A DNA stretch of 64,000 nt from Acheta domesticus (GCA_031308135.1 JAHLJT010004567.1:32926213-32990212), one strand, 5' to 3'. Shown: positions 45,440 through 56,520, numbered from the stretch's first letter. Translations and numbers: made by a program. Notes: generated by a model not told the origin, from the letters alone.

Positions 45440-47355
45440 AGTTTTTCAAATAAATTCTTCTACATTAGTTATTCGTTTTAAAGAATTTTCATTTTATAGT
45501 TCATAAGATCTTTGTTATAAAAAACTTATTTCATGCCATTACTTAATCTTCATCGATAATAAGAACATTCTTATCGCCGTCATGATTTGTCGAATTGCGA
45601 TTGAAATCTCGTAAGACAGATGCAGCACGATAGAAAAATGTGAATTCTTTTCTATCACATTTTAAATTATATTCGTCTCAGGAAGAGAATTATTGGAATA
45701 TTCTAATGCAAAGAACACAAAGTCCACAAAAAGCAGGAGCTTCCTTGTCTATGAATCACTCAGCAAATTTCATTGCTCACAATTTCGGCACAACTGTCAC
45801 CATTTAATTTTATTTTAGAATTTAATATTATAATTTGGTATCAGTGTGTAAGTCATGCAATTTTATGTCACATTTCTCTTTAGTTATTTTTCTTATTTAG
45901 CATTTTTACTGTATGGTGTTTTGCATGTTCATTACCCGTTCTATTTATTTATTTATTAAAATAATCCAAATAAAAATTAATTAGATGTAAAATATAAATT
46001 TATTTAAATATTATAGCTGTACATTGCGTGAAATTATTGTTCCTTTTGCCTCACGATATCCTTGCTCAATAATATCGTTGACTTACGGCCACAGTAGCAC
46101 GCACGTCACAAGAGGCAATGTTCGATGGCGTGCACAAGGCTCACAGAGAAGTAAATCGAGAGAGAATGAACTCTATTCGAGATCTTACTCCTTGGCGTCT
46201 ACGAAGGTGCTGCCATCGTTTAAAGCCAATGAGAAACGCAATTTGTCCGAGATTACTATCTAATGCCATTCATTAAACCACTCACGTCATAATGTGCTGC
46301 ACTCTAGCATCAAGGGGAAATATCAATAGAGGCTTGAGGAGCGGCTGATGTGAGAGCAGTCCAAACTGTAGAGAATGGCGACGAATACCCTGTCTGTAAA
46401 GGTCGCGTGTGGCAGCAATGTGAGCTCCATCGACGCCACCGAGGTGTCTTACTCATAAATCCCAAATATTTTCACTACTTTCGGCATATTATCTGACCTC
46501 TCCAGGGGATCCCGCCTGTTTTGAAAGAAGGTTAGCGACATTGCTGTATCTTATTAGTCTGTTTCCACGGATATCCACGAATGACGATGAAAATGTACAT
46601 CTTGTCTTGAGTTCTCCAACCACTATAAAGTTAGTGATTCCGCCTGGAACTCAACTGATTATATTTTTATTTAACAGTGGTGAACATCTATTGTACCGTT
46701 CGGAAATGTGTGTTTAGTACAAAACGAAAGTTGTTCTTTGTACCGTTCAGGAGTCTAAGATACATGAAATTTTGAAAAAAATCTTGCCTTGCTGATTCAC
46801 AAAATTGCGTATTTCTGTCGAAGCACAGACATCTAGGAAAATTACAACTATTTATTCTTGTGAGAAAGTGAGCAAAAATCTCTCACAATGCTGCAGTTTC
46901 TGCGACCGACCAAATGCAAGCGCTTCGATGCATTTGTATTTTCGGATCATCGACACTCTGCTTTGATTTGTTGACATAAATATATCTAATGAATAACAAG
47001 TTACCTCATATTTTACAAAGAGACTTTGCTCACCCAAATTAATCAAATAACCAACTTGTTAATTTGATCACATTTTGCAACGATATCCTTAGTGGAAATG
47101 CTATTCTCACTCATGCACACGCCGTAAACAAATTTAAACGGAACGATTGATATTTGTAAAAGAAAACTCTTTTTCAGTGTTTTCTGGTATTAAATTTACT
47201 AGGTTATACCAATGGCGGGATTCATATTCAAGACTCAATTGTTTTCATTCCTACAATAAAATATTCCATTATACGTGCATATTCCATTATTGAAAAATTG
47301 GGAGTTTGCAATGATGAAAGAAAAAACTGGTCTTCTCTGGCCGGTTTGCCACAAC
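45440..47355. other. Non-coding stretch, no gene seen
   Basis: A moderately GC-rich segment at 46,020-46,660 holds a plus-strand frame (46,024-46,263) without splice support. The remainder is AT-rich. Confidence 0.45.
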
Positions 47356-47359
47356 TTAC

Positions 47360-47416
47360 GATCCTCGTCCTCCGTAAAATGAGAGGCCACAGGCACCGTT
47401 CGTTCATCGCGTCCCG
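47360..47416 (-). CDS. Candidate isolated exon, unknown protein
   Basis: A 57-bp stretch on the minus strand between acceptor aagccgccttcccag and donor gtaagt. Two frames are open; the more protein-like reads GRDERTVPVASHFTEDED after two bases that complete a codon, the other RDAMNERCLWPLILRRTRI. Local GC content is higher than its flanks. It lies about 5 kb beyond the 3' end of the OBP gene on the same strand, but neither phase nor sequence ties it to that gene. No partner exons were found. Confidence 0.25.
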
Positions 47417-48229
47417 CTGGGAAGGCGGCTTCAGGTTGTGGAAACCACTTTTTTTTAACTAAATTCCTTACTTAACTGAGCCTGTTATTACAACAGTATT
47501 GTGGGTTTCCACGTTCTCATAAAAATGTTTTCAATCTCTGAAAATATCTGACTCCATTCCACAACAAATTAAAAACTATTGTAATAGTTTGAAAAATTAA
47601 AATGTATTTTTTATTTGGAAAAACAACTTCACAAATAGGAATTAGAAGACTTGAAAAAGAACAAATAGCAAAAAATTAAACTATCAATCAAATTATACGA
47701 ATATATTTCAAGAGATTTCTGAAACAGGGGGATACTATTTCGAAGGGACATGTTTTGTGTTCTTGAAATATCTATTTACATTAACTTGTTTAATAGTTTT
47801 AATTACAGGTATAAAATTGGTGATGGACAATTTCATCATCAAATTTAGTTTAACGTTTTATTATATTGTGCGGTGTGTATACTTAATATTATAACAATAA
47901 AAAATAACCAATACAACAAAATATATGTTTCAAGTGACAAACGTATATTGATATCCATCGTCACCGAATTCGTATTCACTCCTTACACATTTTTACTACA
48001 CCAATCTTGTTTGTTTTGTCGATCCACTCTGATATCACATTTGGCCAGTGTTTCTGCGCCAATTATGGCTACGATACGGCTCCTGTCTTCAGTGATGTTG
48101 TCATTGCCACTGATCCATTTACAGCGGACTCTACCGGGCTGTAGTATTCCCAATTGATCAGAGAACTTCTGTGAAATACAGTCAGATACAGCGTGGTCTA
48201 GGCAGATGTTCGTCATTACAGACCTTCTG

Positions 48230-49262
48230 TTGCAGACTCCTCATCAATCTCACTCCCGCCCTCCGCCAACGTTAACGCCGCTAGCCTTGCCGCTAATTTC
48301 TCCTCCCCTACCCTGTCACCCCCTCCTCAGCTCACAATTTCCACTTATACCTTCCCTTCCTTTGTGTCAGTTCCCGTCAACGCTCCACCACCTTCCCCGT
48401 CGCCACGTCCGTCGCCCTCCCCCCCCCCGCGTCACCACCCACGCCTTCGCTCCTGAGTCTAGACTTTGGCTTACTTTTCGCTCACGCCTCCATTATTACT
48501 CCGAACAACTTCCTTCCCAAATTCTGCCCATTCGTCCCTGTTTCGTCTTCAGCTTTCTTTCCTACTCCCGTATCCACTTCCGAGTCTGCCTTCCCCTATT
48601 CTTCCTTTCTTCCTTCCGTCACTCCCGCTCCTGAAGTACCCGTCTTCCTCACCAATCCGTTTCGCTCTCGCCGCTGCTCCATCCTCTCCCACCATCACCG
48701 TCTCCCTCTTCGACCCGCTTCCCCGTGCTCCGTCCTCGCCGTTGACCCGCCCCACCCCGCCCCGCCCCTTTCGCCATCCCCGTACTCCCTCTTCGACCTG
48801 TCTCGTCCTGCCATCGCCCCCGCCGCTGCGCCGCCCTGCCCCTCTCGCCATCACCATCTCCCTCTTCGACGTGCCACGCCCTGACGTCGCCCTAGCTGCC
48901 GACCCCACGTCGTCCCCGCCCTGCCCTGCCCGCCCCGCCCTTCTCCCCATCACGGTTTCTCTTCTTCGACATCTCTCATCCTGACATTGCTCTCGCCGCT
49001 GTCCCGCTTGGCTCCGCCACAACCCGCTCCGCCCCTCTCACTATCACCGACTCCCTCTTCGATGTGCCTCGTCCTGACATCGCCTTCGCTGCTGCCCCGC
49101 CCCGCTCCGTCACAACCCGCCCCGCCCCTAATGCCATTCCCTTTCCCTCTTCGACCCGCCTCGCCCTTACATCGCCCTCGCCGCTGCGCCACCCTGCCCC
49201 ACCCCATTCGCCATCCCCGTCCCCCTCTTCGACCCGCCTCGCCCTCGCCGCTGCGCCGCTCC
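48230..49262. repeat. Pyrimidine-rich minisatellite, units about 73-100 bp
   Basis: The plus strand is strongly C/T-rich. From about 48,700 the phrase ccatcaccgtctccctcttc gac recurs at 48,706, 48,789, 48,862, about 48,962, 49,055, 49,147 and 49,225, alternating with cctcgccctgacatcgccct and cgccgctgc/ccccgccccgctcc. Unit lengths differ, so copies have drifted. The left part (48,230-48,700) is C/T-rich but less regular. Long open frames on both strands come from the base skew, not from coding. Confidence 0.75.
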
Positions 49263-49409
49263 GCCCCGCCCCCGCCCCCGCCCCCGCGCCTGCGGTTGGC
49301 ACGCGCGCCCTAGCAGGGAGCGCAGCTGGGGAGGAAGTGGGTAATAAGCCGGGGCTCCGCTGCACGGCGCAACAAAGGCCTGCCTGCTCGCGCGCTGCTT
49401 CCACAAACG

Positions 49410-50479
49410 TTGCTGCGTCCAAATGAAGTTTCCTACAGTTGCTCTCTGGACGCGGCGTAGGACCGTGCAAAGCAGATACAGGCCTTGTACAAGGGATCAG
49501 CCACCGCTGGACATTCAGGGAATATGGGCATTGGATCCTTTGAAATTTGTGGAATAGGACGTACGTTTTTAAAATTGAGATGTTGGAATTCGATTTCGAT
49601 TCCTGCATGGAAGAACACATGAGGAATTGTGGCCGAAAAAACATTTTAAAACTGTTTCGGACATTAACCAACAGTAAATTTAACAGTATATTCTGCCATT
49701 AAACTCATCCTAATCTAATTCATAACTGTAAATGACAATGTATGTTTTTATGCCCTTTCAGTACGAAAAACAACGGTCGAGATTTGAAATAAATATGAAT
49801 ACATTCTGTGACGTATGATTTGTACTATGCTTTAATTTTAACTTTTCATTGGCAATTTTTTTCTTTTTCTTCATTAGAATTATGAGGTTCCAAGAAACGA
49901 GGTAAGAGGTTCCAGGAATCTGATAAAGTCCAGTTTGATGAGATACACTGAATCAAGGAATTTAAAAGAAAGACCTAACAACAAAATAAGTGCCTAATTC
50001 AATTTTTCTATAGTGGCCTCTCTCACGTATGAAAAAGGGAGAGTGAAGGCAGTCTTCAGAAGGGAGCTTCAACGTCACTACAGTGTCGACGAAGCTTTTT
50101 GAAGAACAAGCGACTACGATGATGCATAAGTGTCTGGTAGTTGATAGTTGACCCGCGCGCAAATTGGCGTGCCCCGCTGAGAGATCATAACGGCGCGCGT
50201 AATTTGGCCGGCAACCACGGGCAACATGCAGGTTATAGTAGTTTACTAGCGAGTAGCGAGGTAACTAAGATCGTTTGTTTGGTGAGTATTTCTTCAACTC
50301 TTGAGGAATGTGTCATTTTGTAATTGTGTAATGCAGCTTTTATCGTTAGTTGTATTAAAGTGAATTCGCACGACTTGTGAATGTCACTGGAGGGTGAGGT
50401 CCTGTGCCGTACTACACTTCCGCCTCCTGGGATTTCTCTGGCCACTTGAATATGAGAGCATTTCCTCTCTAGGTATCTC
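49410..50479. other. Non-coding stretch between minisatellite and SINE cluster
   Basis: Mostly AT-rich. A GC patch at 50,145-50,260 (gacccgcgcgcaaattggcg; ggcgcgcgtaatttggccgg) shows two related phrases. No gene recognised. Confidence 0.45.
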
Positions 50480-52235
50480 TCGTAGAGGGGCACCGCCAAG
50501 CCAAGGCAAGCACTAATCTCACGACTGGCCTCCCAACATCTGTGGTAGTGTTGTGCATATGAGTGTGTGAGCAAGGGTCAGGATAGGACAACGAAGTGGA
50601 AGCGCGCGGTCCGTGGCTCGCTTGTTAGGGTACTGCTTCGGCGTTCGTCGGGTATTGATCAGGAGAAAGCAGGACAAGTACCGATCAGAGCAGCCGGCCA
50701 CAAGAATTCTCCTCTAGACTTGGCCGAATTCACCACCATCGGGACTCGAAATCTAGGACCTTCCGGTTCACGTGCTGCAGAGGCAACAACGTTACAATTG
50801 AGCTAGCCCAACCATGGAACAACGGGGAAAAATAGGATTGATTGCTAGTGATTACGGGAGCGTCAACTGCTAAGGTCATTAGTCCTTGGTGTGGTCCCTG
50901 TTTTTTCCTCGGGAGATGGCGGTTGTCTTCCCTTGCTAGATGGCGAAATCCGGCGCCGACCTACCGTCGGCTAGCGAGATTTTCCCCCAACCTGGTATCT
51001 CACACCATCAGGGCTCTGCCCCACCCGGCATGTGTCTAGTGCATGTTAGTGTACGTGTGTGTAAGTAATGGGTGAAGATAGGACGAGGAAGGGAAGATCG
51101 CGCGCGGTCCATGGCCCATTTGTTAGGGTACTGCTCCGGCATTCGCCTAGCCGTTGATCGGAGAAAGCCTCAGAAAACTACCGATCAGAGTCGCCGACCG
51201 CCAGAATTTTCCTCCAGTTAGTGACTGAATTCGACCTAGCTGACAAGCTAGAGTCGAAAACCCTGCCACCGTTTTCCCCATCAACCAGCTATCTCCAACC
51301 AGCGGGCACCGCCCCAACCGAGACAAGCTCTAAGCTCCCCGAATGGTCTCGCGGCATGTGTGGTAGTGTATTGCATGTTAGTGTGTGTGTGTGTGTGTGT
51401 GTGTAAGGAGTGAGGATAGGACAAGGAAGAGGAAGGAAATATCGCGCGCAGTCCATGGCCCGTTTGTTAGGGTACTGCTCCGGCATTCGCCTGGTGTTGA
51501 TTGGAGAAACCACGAAGAACTACCGATTAGAGCAGCCGTCCGGCTCCCGATGGCGACTGAATTCGACCTAGCTGACAAGCTAGAGTCGAAAACCCTGCCA
51601 CCGTCGGGACTCGAATTAGGCCCTCCCGGCCAGTGGCACTTCAGTGACATCAGCTAATGCTCTGGGAAACAATAGGAGGAAACGGGAAGAACGAAATGAA
51701 AAGACCTCGGAGTTCTGTTCCAGACAGCAAGGTCTATATTTCAGCAGTGCGTGGGTCTCGCATGCGTCTAGTGCATGTTAGTGTAAGTGTGTGAAGAAAG
51801 GGGTGAAGATAGGACAAGGAAGAGGAAGGGATGATCGCGTGCGGTCCATGGCCCGTTTGTTAGGGCACTGCTCCGGCATTCGCCTACCGATGATCGGAGA
51901 AGCCTCAGAAAAATACCGATCAGCGTCGCCGACCGCTAGAATTTTCCTCCAGACAGTGACTGAATTCGACCTAGCTGACAAGCTAGAGTCGAAAAGTTTT
52001 CGAAAACCCTGCCACCGTTTTCCCCATCAACCAGCTATCTCCAACCAGCGGGCACCGCCCTAACCGGGACAAGCTCTAAGCTCCCCGAATGGTCTCCCGA
52101 CATGTGTGATAGTGTAGTGCATGTTGGAGTGTGTGTGTGTGTGTGTGTATGTAAGGGGTGAGGATAGGACAAGGAAGAGGAAGGAAATATCTTGGCACTT
52201 GCGGTCAGAGACACTGCGGTCAGTGACATCAGCTG
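50480..52235 (-). mobile_element. Cluster of at least five reverse SINE copies with a local tandem duplication
   Basis: The phrase ggtccgtggctcgcttgtta / ggtccatggcccgtttgtta recurs near 50,610, 51,107, 51,451 and 51,842, each followed by tagggyactgctccggcatt and the reversed promoter with a tcgggactcgaa motif in the better copies. One copy (50,835-51,265) keeps the tail end gtgattacgggagcgtcaac. The phrase ccccatcaaccagctatctc appears at about 51,275 and 52,019, and cataggaggaaacgggaaga-type sequence at about 51,670 and 52,252, showing that a block of roughly 0.6-0.75 kb was duplicated. (GT)n tracts lie at 51,381-51,404 and 52,129-52,148. The cluster ends about 190 bp past the proposed OBP stop. 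Confidence 0.75.
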
Positions 52236-52421
52236 AAGCCCTGGGAAACCATAGGAGGAAACGGGAAGAACGAAATGAAAAGACAGAGTTCTATTCCAGA
52301 CAGCAAGCTCTATATTTCAGCAGTGCGTGGGCGCGCGGGCAGCGAGGAGCGCTGCGCGGTGGGTGGCGGGGAGCGCGCGCCGGCAGTCAGGTGGTGGTGC
52401 TGGCGGACAGCGGCGTGGCCG

Positions 52422-52442
52422 TCAGCGGCTGGCACTGAAGAG
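52422..52442 (-). CDS. Odorant-binding protein, probable short terminal exon
   Basis: Proposed last coding piece: acceptor gccctatgcccgcag, then LFSASR and TGA in the phase left by the C5-C6 exon. The product would end 13 residues after C6, a normal tail length for a classic OBP. The intron it implies (52,443-52,519) is only 77 bp, against 1.8-4.2 kb for the other introns seen. A stop so close could arise by chance in any intron, so a more distant terminal exon is not excluded. I see no AATAAA on the minus strand in the next 300 bases, which run into the SINE cluster. Confidence 0.55.
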   Translation of the reverse strand, partial: LFSASR

Positions 52443-52519
52443 CTGCGGGCATAGGGCAGCACCTGAGTGGAGGCACGGGGCACGCGACGCCGCCTCCGCC
52501 GCCCCCGGCCTCGCCTTAC

Positions 52520-52587
52520 CTGCTTCGCCGTCTTGTCGATGCACGCGCGCAGCTGCGCCCCGGTCTCGCACACGTCCGTGCTCGTCA
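52520..52587 (-). CDS. Odorant-binding protein, exon carrying C5 and C6
   Basis: A 68-bp exon that completes the split valine codon and then reads TSTDVCETGAQLRACIDKTA-KQ. Seen: acceptor gtttgttgttgggcag and donor gtaagg. The two cysteines are eight residues apart, the near-invariant C5-X8-C6 spacing of insect OBPs; C4 in the upstream exon is nine residues before C5. The exon starts after a phase-1 junction and ends in phase 0. It lies in a local GC-rich block (52.3-52.6 kb) in otherwise AT-rich DNA. The intron upstream (52,588-56,402) carries an inverted-repeat insertion, a truncated LINE and a tRNA-like head. Family membership of the combined exons is close to certain; the ligand and expression site cannot be read from the sequence. 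Confidence 0.87.
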
Positions 52588-52652
52588 CTGCCCAACAACA
52601 AACGCTCGGTTAGTGTTTGCTTTCGTATCAGTTGCCGACAAAATTATTGATT

Positions 52653-53179
52653 AGTGATGTCGTAGGCTTCCGCGGCCGGATTCATGATCTTGGCTGTCCG
52701 GGTGACGCCGCATCCATGGTGTAAGATATAATAGGTGTGTCAACTAGCCGCCTTTTGGGCAAATTTTCTGAAGCCAGTTTGAAGCTAGTTTCTCGCTTGT
52801 CCGTACGGTGCGCACGATCGTTTTGGGTCGCGGTGTAAGAAATACATCTTAGATGACATCTTAAACTGTGGCTAATACACAGTTTTACAAAACATTTCCT
52901 ACCCATTTTCGTAACTGTTCGCTTTAGACTTTACCAATTCCATCGCAAAGCGAAAAATCACTGACTTGAAATTAGAAATCAGCTGCCCACAGAGCTATCG
53001 AATCGATCATGACCAATCACGACCTTGCCAAATGAGACCCAAAGATCGCAGTGCTTTTATGCGAGAACTGTGAGAATTAGCCTAAGACTGGGAGTGACAC
53101 CTATATATTTTACACCGTGGCCGCGTCGCATGCAGAAGCAGGTCTGCGACGTGGCGTCACCCGGCCAACCAAGATCAGA
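52653..53179. mobile_element. 527-bp inverted-repeat insertion with 13-bp flanking repeats
   Basis: Perfect 13-bp direct repeats AAAATTATTGATT (52,640-52,652 and 53,180-53,192) flank the insertion. Inside, the left arm (gatcttggctgtccgggtga from 52,686, then cgccgc, atggtgtaagatata and ataggtgt) returns inverted at 53,095-53,176. The left end also carries gtaggcttccgcgg, shared with the foldback at 30.27-30.46 kb. It lies only 66 bp upstream of the OBP C5-C6 exon, in the intron. Confidence 0.7.
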
Positions 53180-53221
53180 AAAATTATTGATTTATTTTGT
53201 GATTCTGGCACGACACTTGGT

Positions 53222-53435
53222 ATGGTAATTTATCCCGTTGTGTAGCGCCTAGTATATATCGGGAGGTGACTCTTCCGAGCTTGATGAGATTCGGCACCGA
53301 TTTACACGTCGGCTTGCGATGGAACCCCACGTATCTCCCCCAGAGGAGCAATTTCAGTCGTGTCGAGCTCTAAGCTCCCGATTCGTGTCTCGTTGTGGAA
53401 GTGTGGTGCAGTAAATGTGTGTGTCTAGTCTAGTT
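53222..53435 (-). mobile_element. SINE tail-half fragment, reverse
   Basis: Shows tggtaatttatcccgttgtg, tcgggaggtgactcttccga, gagattcggcaccgat, and gagctctaagctcccgattc, matching the tail-side half of the family. Promoter half is absent. Confidence 0.5.
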
Positions 53436-53449
53436 TGCTCACAGGAAAT

Positions 53450-54880
53450 ACGTCTCTTTCCATGCTTTGTTTTAAATTTTTAGAATGTAAAAGAACGCTC
53501 ACAAGTGCTTGACGAAATTGAAACGTTTGTCCATTCCCATCCTATTCAGATCTAAAAGCTCTCATTCAGGAACTAATTCAAGTAAAGGCTAAAGAGATGG
53601 AACGCTCAGGTCAATGGACTTGTATCCACAAGCCTGGCAATAGATACAACATCCACTACAAATTTAAAATAAGGACGAGAATGTAAAGAAAAAAATAATA
53701 GTGGTCTACAATAGCACATATTTTCTCATATTGGTAACGGTAATGTGATATTACACCTTCTTACCTAATAATTACACTTCAGTCATCACTTTAAAAACAA
53801 GTTTGTAACTCGAAGTCACGCGATAACTTTTAATATTTTAAATAAAAAAAGGGTGCATCGAGTGATTTAATGATCTATTATTGAGGAATAGGTTGCATTA
53901 AACAAATCTCTAGCTTCAAACAAATCTCTTCTTCAGGAATATTAAAAACAACGAAGTATAGAAGTAAACAAATCAGTCCCGGAAGTACAATCTCTTTTCC
54001 TCACATAATCCGATCTTGCGCGCACAAGTGATTCTCATCAGTACTAATTACGCGAGAGGTAATCTCTCGCGTGGCTCACACAGCAATCCACGAACGACGG
54101 CGTCTGAAGCCCGCAAAGCGTGCAGCTTGTGCTCTGCTCCCGGGAAATCAGACCCTGATGAGTTTAATGCCGAGTTGTGAGATAATTCAGCACTTTAATT
54201 TCCGCCTGTTGTAAAGTTGCGTTCTAACTAGTTAGAGAGTACACTAAACTGGTTACTTACTCGTGAAAAGCACGGTTGTTAGTTTTTGGCTCTTGCTGAT
54301 TGCAGAATACGATAGAGTAGGAGCTTGAAAACGCGGTATCATCGAAATCAATGGAGATTAAAACAAATCCAGTAAGAGCATGTAAACGTGCAAAATATTT
54401 TCATATTATTCTCATTGTCATGTTCATCGTATCTTTAGTAAAAATATATTGCGATATACGTCTTTCATTTCAGTTCGTTGAACTAAATTTTGATGGCTTA
54501 CAGCATATCTTACGGCCAAAATAGTTACTAATCTTCATTCTTCGTCAATCCAATCTTGTACTCTATTATTCAAAGAACAATGTTGTATGCAGATTAGTTT
54601 CATTCCAATCTTAATGAAATTATATACCTTGGCCTTTAAAACAAGAGAAAAGTGACCGTCAACATGAGATTTTGTGAAAAGAAAACATCCCAATTTCCCG
54701 TCTCTTCAAGCTGAATTTAAGTGCCCACTTTTGCGGATTATCACGAATATTCCAAAAACGATGAAGGAATCTATCAAAGTGAATAAAAATCACTAAAAGC
54801 CTTTAAAATGCCCTAGTTTGATTCACTTCAGTAGCGCAATTAAGCTATGAGTGATTGATTACTAAAATTGAAAATTAGTT
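53450..54880. other. OBP intron, AT-rich, no further feature
   Basis: Lies within the C4-to-C5 intron of the OBP gene. A short inverted motif (acgcgagaggtaatctctcg cgt at 54,049-54,071) is the only structure noticed. Confidence 0.5.
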
Positions 54881-54884
54881 CCGG

Positions 54885-55880
54885 CAGGGAGGGGCAAGGC
54901 GGTGATATTAAAGGAGAGGGCGGGTGGGGCCGGAGATGGCGGTCGGACAGAGTGGATCTGACATATAGCAGCACAAAAATTCAAGAACATTTGAATAAAA
55001 TAGACGAATGGGCAATAAAATGGAAAATAAAACTAAATCCAAATAAATCAAAATCAAACATTTTTTCATTAAGACCATTCTCTGCCCCCCACCCATTACT
55101 ATTAATCAATAGGCAAATAAACTGGACACCATCAAACCAAGCTATAAAATACTTAGGTCTAAATCTTGACGCAAGACTAAACTGGAAAAACCACATCAAC
55201 GTAAAAACACAACAGGCTAAAATCAAATTAATCCAACTCAAGCCAATACTTAATAAAAACTCCAAACTTTCACTAACAAATGCAATAACACTACATAAAA
55301 CTATCATAAGACCCATAATGCTATATGCTTGCCCCATCTGGACAAATGCTGCACCATCCAATGTAAATAAAATACAAATATTACAGAACAGATTCCTCAG
55401 AATAATCACCAACGCCCCATGGTTCATTTCAAACCATCAACTCCATAGTGAATTAAATATAAACTCAATCATCCATCAAATAGCACGCCTATCCAATAAT
55501 TTCTACTCTAACATAAACTCAATAGATTAATTCAAACAATACAATTTAGCCTCAACAAACAACACACAGACCAGAATAAACAAAGATACCCGTTCGATTC
55601 CTTCCTAAAAATATTCTCAGACAATTGTGATCTGTAGATACTCTTACGAGTAATCTACCCCATTGTAGTAGCAATAGTATAACTAGGTTAAGCATAGTTT
55701 AAGTTAGTAGTAAGTCATCAATACATATGAAAGAGTGTTATACTGATCTATGTACAACCCAACAAGCAATAAATAAATTTAAAAAAAAAACAGGGTGGAT
55801 CGGGGCTGGTGGCGCAGTGGGACGGAGCTGAGCGGGGTGGAGCGGAGCGGGGCGGAGTAGGGTGGAGAGTAGACGAGCAG
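54885..55880. repeat. G-rich minisatellite block split by the LINE
   Basis: Sequence at 54,885-54,950 (gagggcgggtggggccgg) and 55,791-55,880 (ggagcggagcggggcggagt) is G-rich on the plus strand and resembles the reverse complement of the pyrimidine-rich units at 48.7-49.25 kb. The LINE at 54,959-55,790 sits inside it. Confidence 0.5.
54959..55790 (+). mobile_element. 5'-truncated non-LTR retrotransposon (Jockey-like) with RT C-terminal fragment
   Basis: An open frame from about 54,964 to 55,530 reads through the thumb and C-terminal part of a Jockey-type reverse transcriptase: a TKIQEHLNKIDEWAIKWKI segment, an LNPNKSK motif, then YLGLNLDARLNWKNHI, and LYACPIWTNAAPSNVNKIQI near the end. The catalytic palm (YADD region) and all of ORF1 are missing. 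A short 3' UTR follows and ends in AATAAATAAATTT and a poly-A run. Flanking 11-bp direct repeats (cagagtggatc at 54,948-54,958 and cagggtggatc at 55,791-55,801, one mismatch) are the target-site duplication, so this is a single insertion truncated at its 5' end, into a G-rich minisatellite within the OBP intron. Confidence 0.85.
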
Positions 55881-56149
55881 GACGTTGAGGGAATGTAAAT
55901 AAAATTACTCCAATCTACACAGGTAGAATTCATTCCTGTGTAAAGAATTCTTTTTCTAGGGCATTTATCCAACCGACAGCCTGTGACTCTTTACGACCCG
56001 ATGAGACGCACAGTTGACTATACAATAGACACCTACTCACTTGCGGCATACAATAGACACCTACACACTCCTCTCACCTGGGGGTCCGCAGAACGTGAGA
56101 CCCTCCGTGACAACACATATATGAGAGACAAGGACCAACTAAACATGCT

Positions 56150-56230
56150 CAAGGCGGAACTCGAACCCGCGACCCTTCGGACCGAAGCGCTGAGTCGGTT
56201 CATACTCTCTTAGCAACCTCAGCCACCCAT
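56150..56230 (-). mobile_element. tRNA-like SINE head in OBP intron
   Basis: On the minus strand: TGGCTGAGGTTGCTAAGAGA, a CTTCGGTCCGAAG hairpin, and CGCGGGTTCGAGTTCCGCC as B box and T arm. Both internal promoter boxes are present, but the acceptor stem is not closed and the variable region is oversized, so it is probably a SINE head or pseudogene. It lies about 170 bp from the OBP C4 exon. Confidence 0.5.
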
Positions 56231-56402
56231 GTCGACTGTCTAAAGAATGATTGAGGTAAATGCCCAGGCATCGTCGTGATACTTCCATTACTTCTTAATA
56301 AATTTTAAAAAATAGCAATGCACTGAAATAGGCTACGTCTATTTTGTATTAACTCTTATTTCCCAGAGCCCATAACTGAAGCAAGTGAAGTGAAGAACTT
56401 AC

Positions 56403-56520
56403 CTTCCTTGGCGCAGGTGTCGATGGAGTCGTTAGCCACCTTCAGGGCATCGGCGTTGTCCTTGAAGCGCTCCGCTACCTTTGCCTTCGCGTTCGACGCT
56501 GAAAACTGGCCGTTGACGAT
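56403..56520 (-). CDS. Odorant-binding protein, exon carrying the C3-C4 helices and C4
   Basis: The longest exon of the OBP gene, 118 bp. Seen: acceptor cccttctcgcag, donor gtaagt, and a 39-residue frame that starts IVNGQFSASN, continues through a charged, alanine-rich helical stretch (AKAKVAERFKDNADALKV) and ends in SIDTCAKE. It starts in phase 0 and ends in phase 1. The cysteine is C4. Joined to the upstream micro-exon, C3 and C4 are 42 residues apart, within the usual range of classic OBPs. This helical region contributes to the ligand-binding pocket in known OBP structures. The codons are GC-richer than the surrounding AT-rich introns, as expected for real coding sequence. No frameshift or internal stop is present. 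Confidence 0.87.

Noticed and set aside
48206..49671. Several long open frames on both strands (up to 231 codons)
   Set aside because: Produced by the pyrimidine-rich minisatellite, which avoids stops on both strands; repeat-unit amino-acid composition with no domain.
56153..56230. Functional tRNA gene on the minus strand
   Set aside because: A and B boxes are present but acceptor and anticodon stems do not close properly; a SINE head is more likely.
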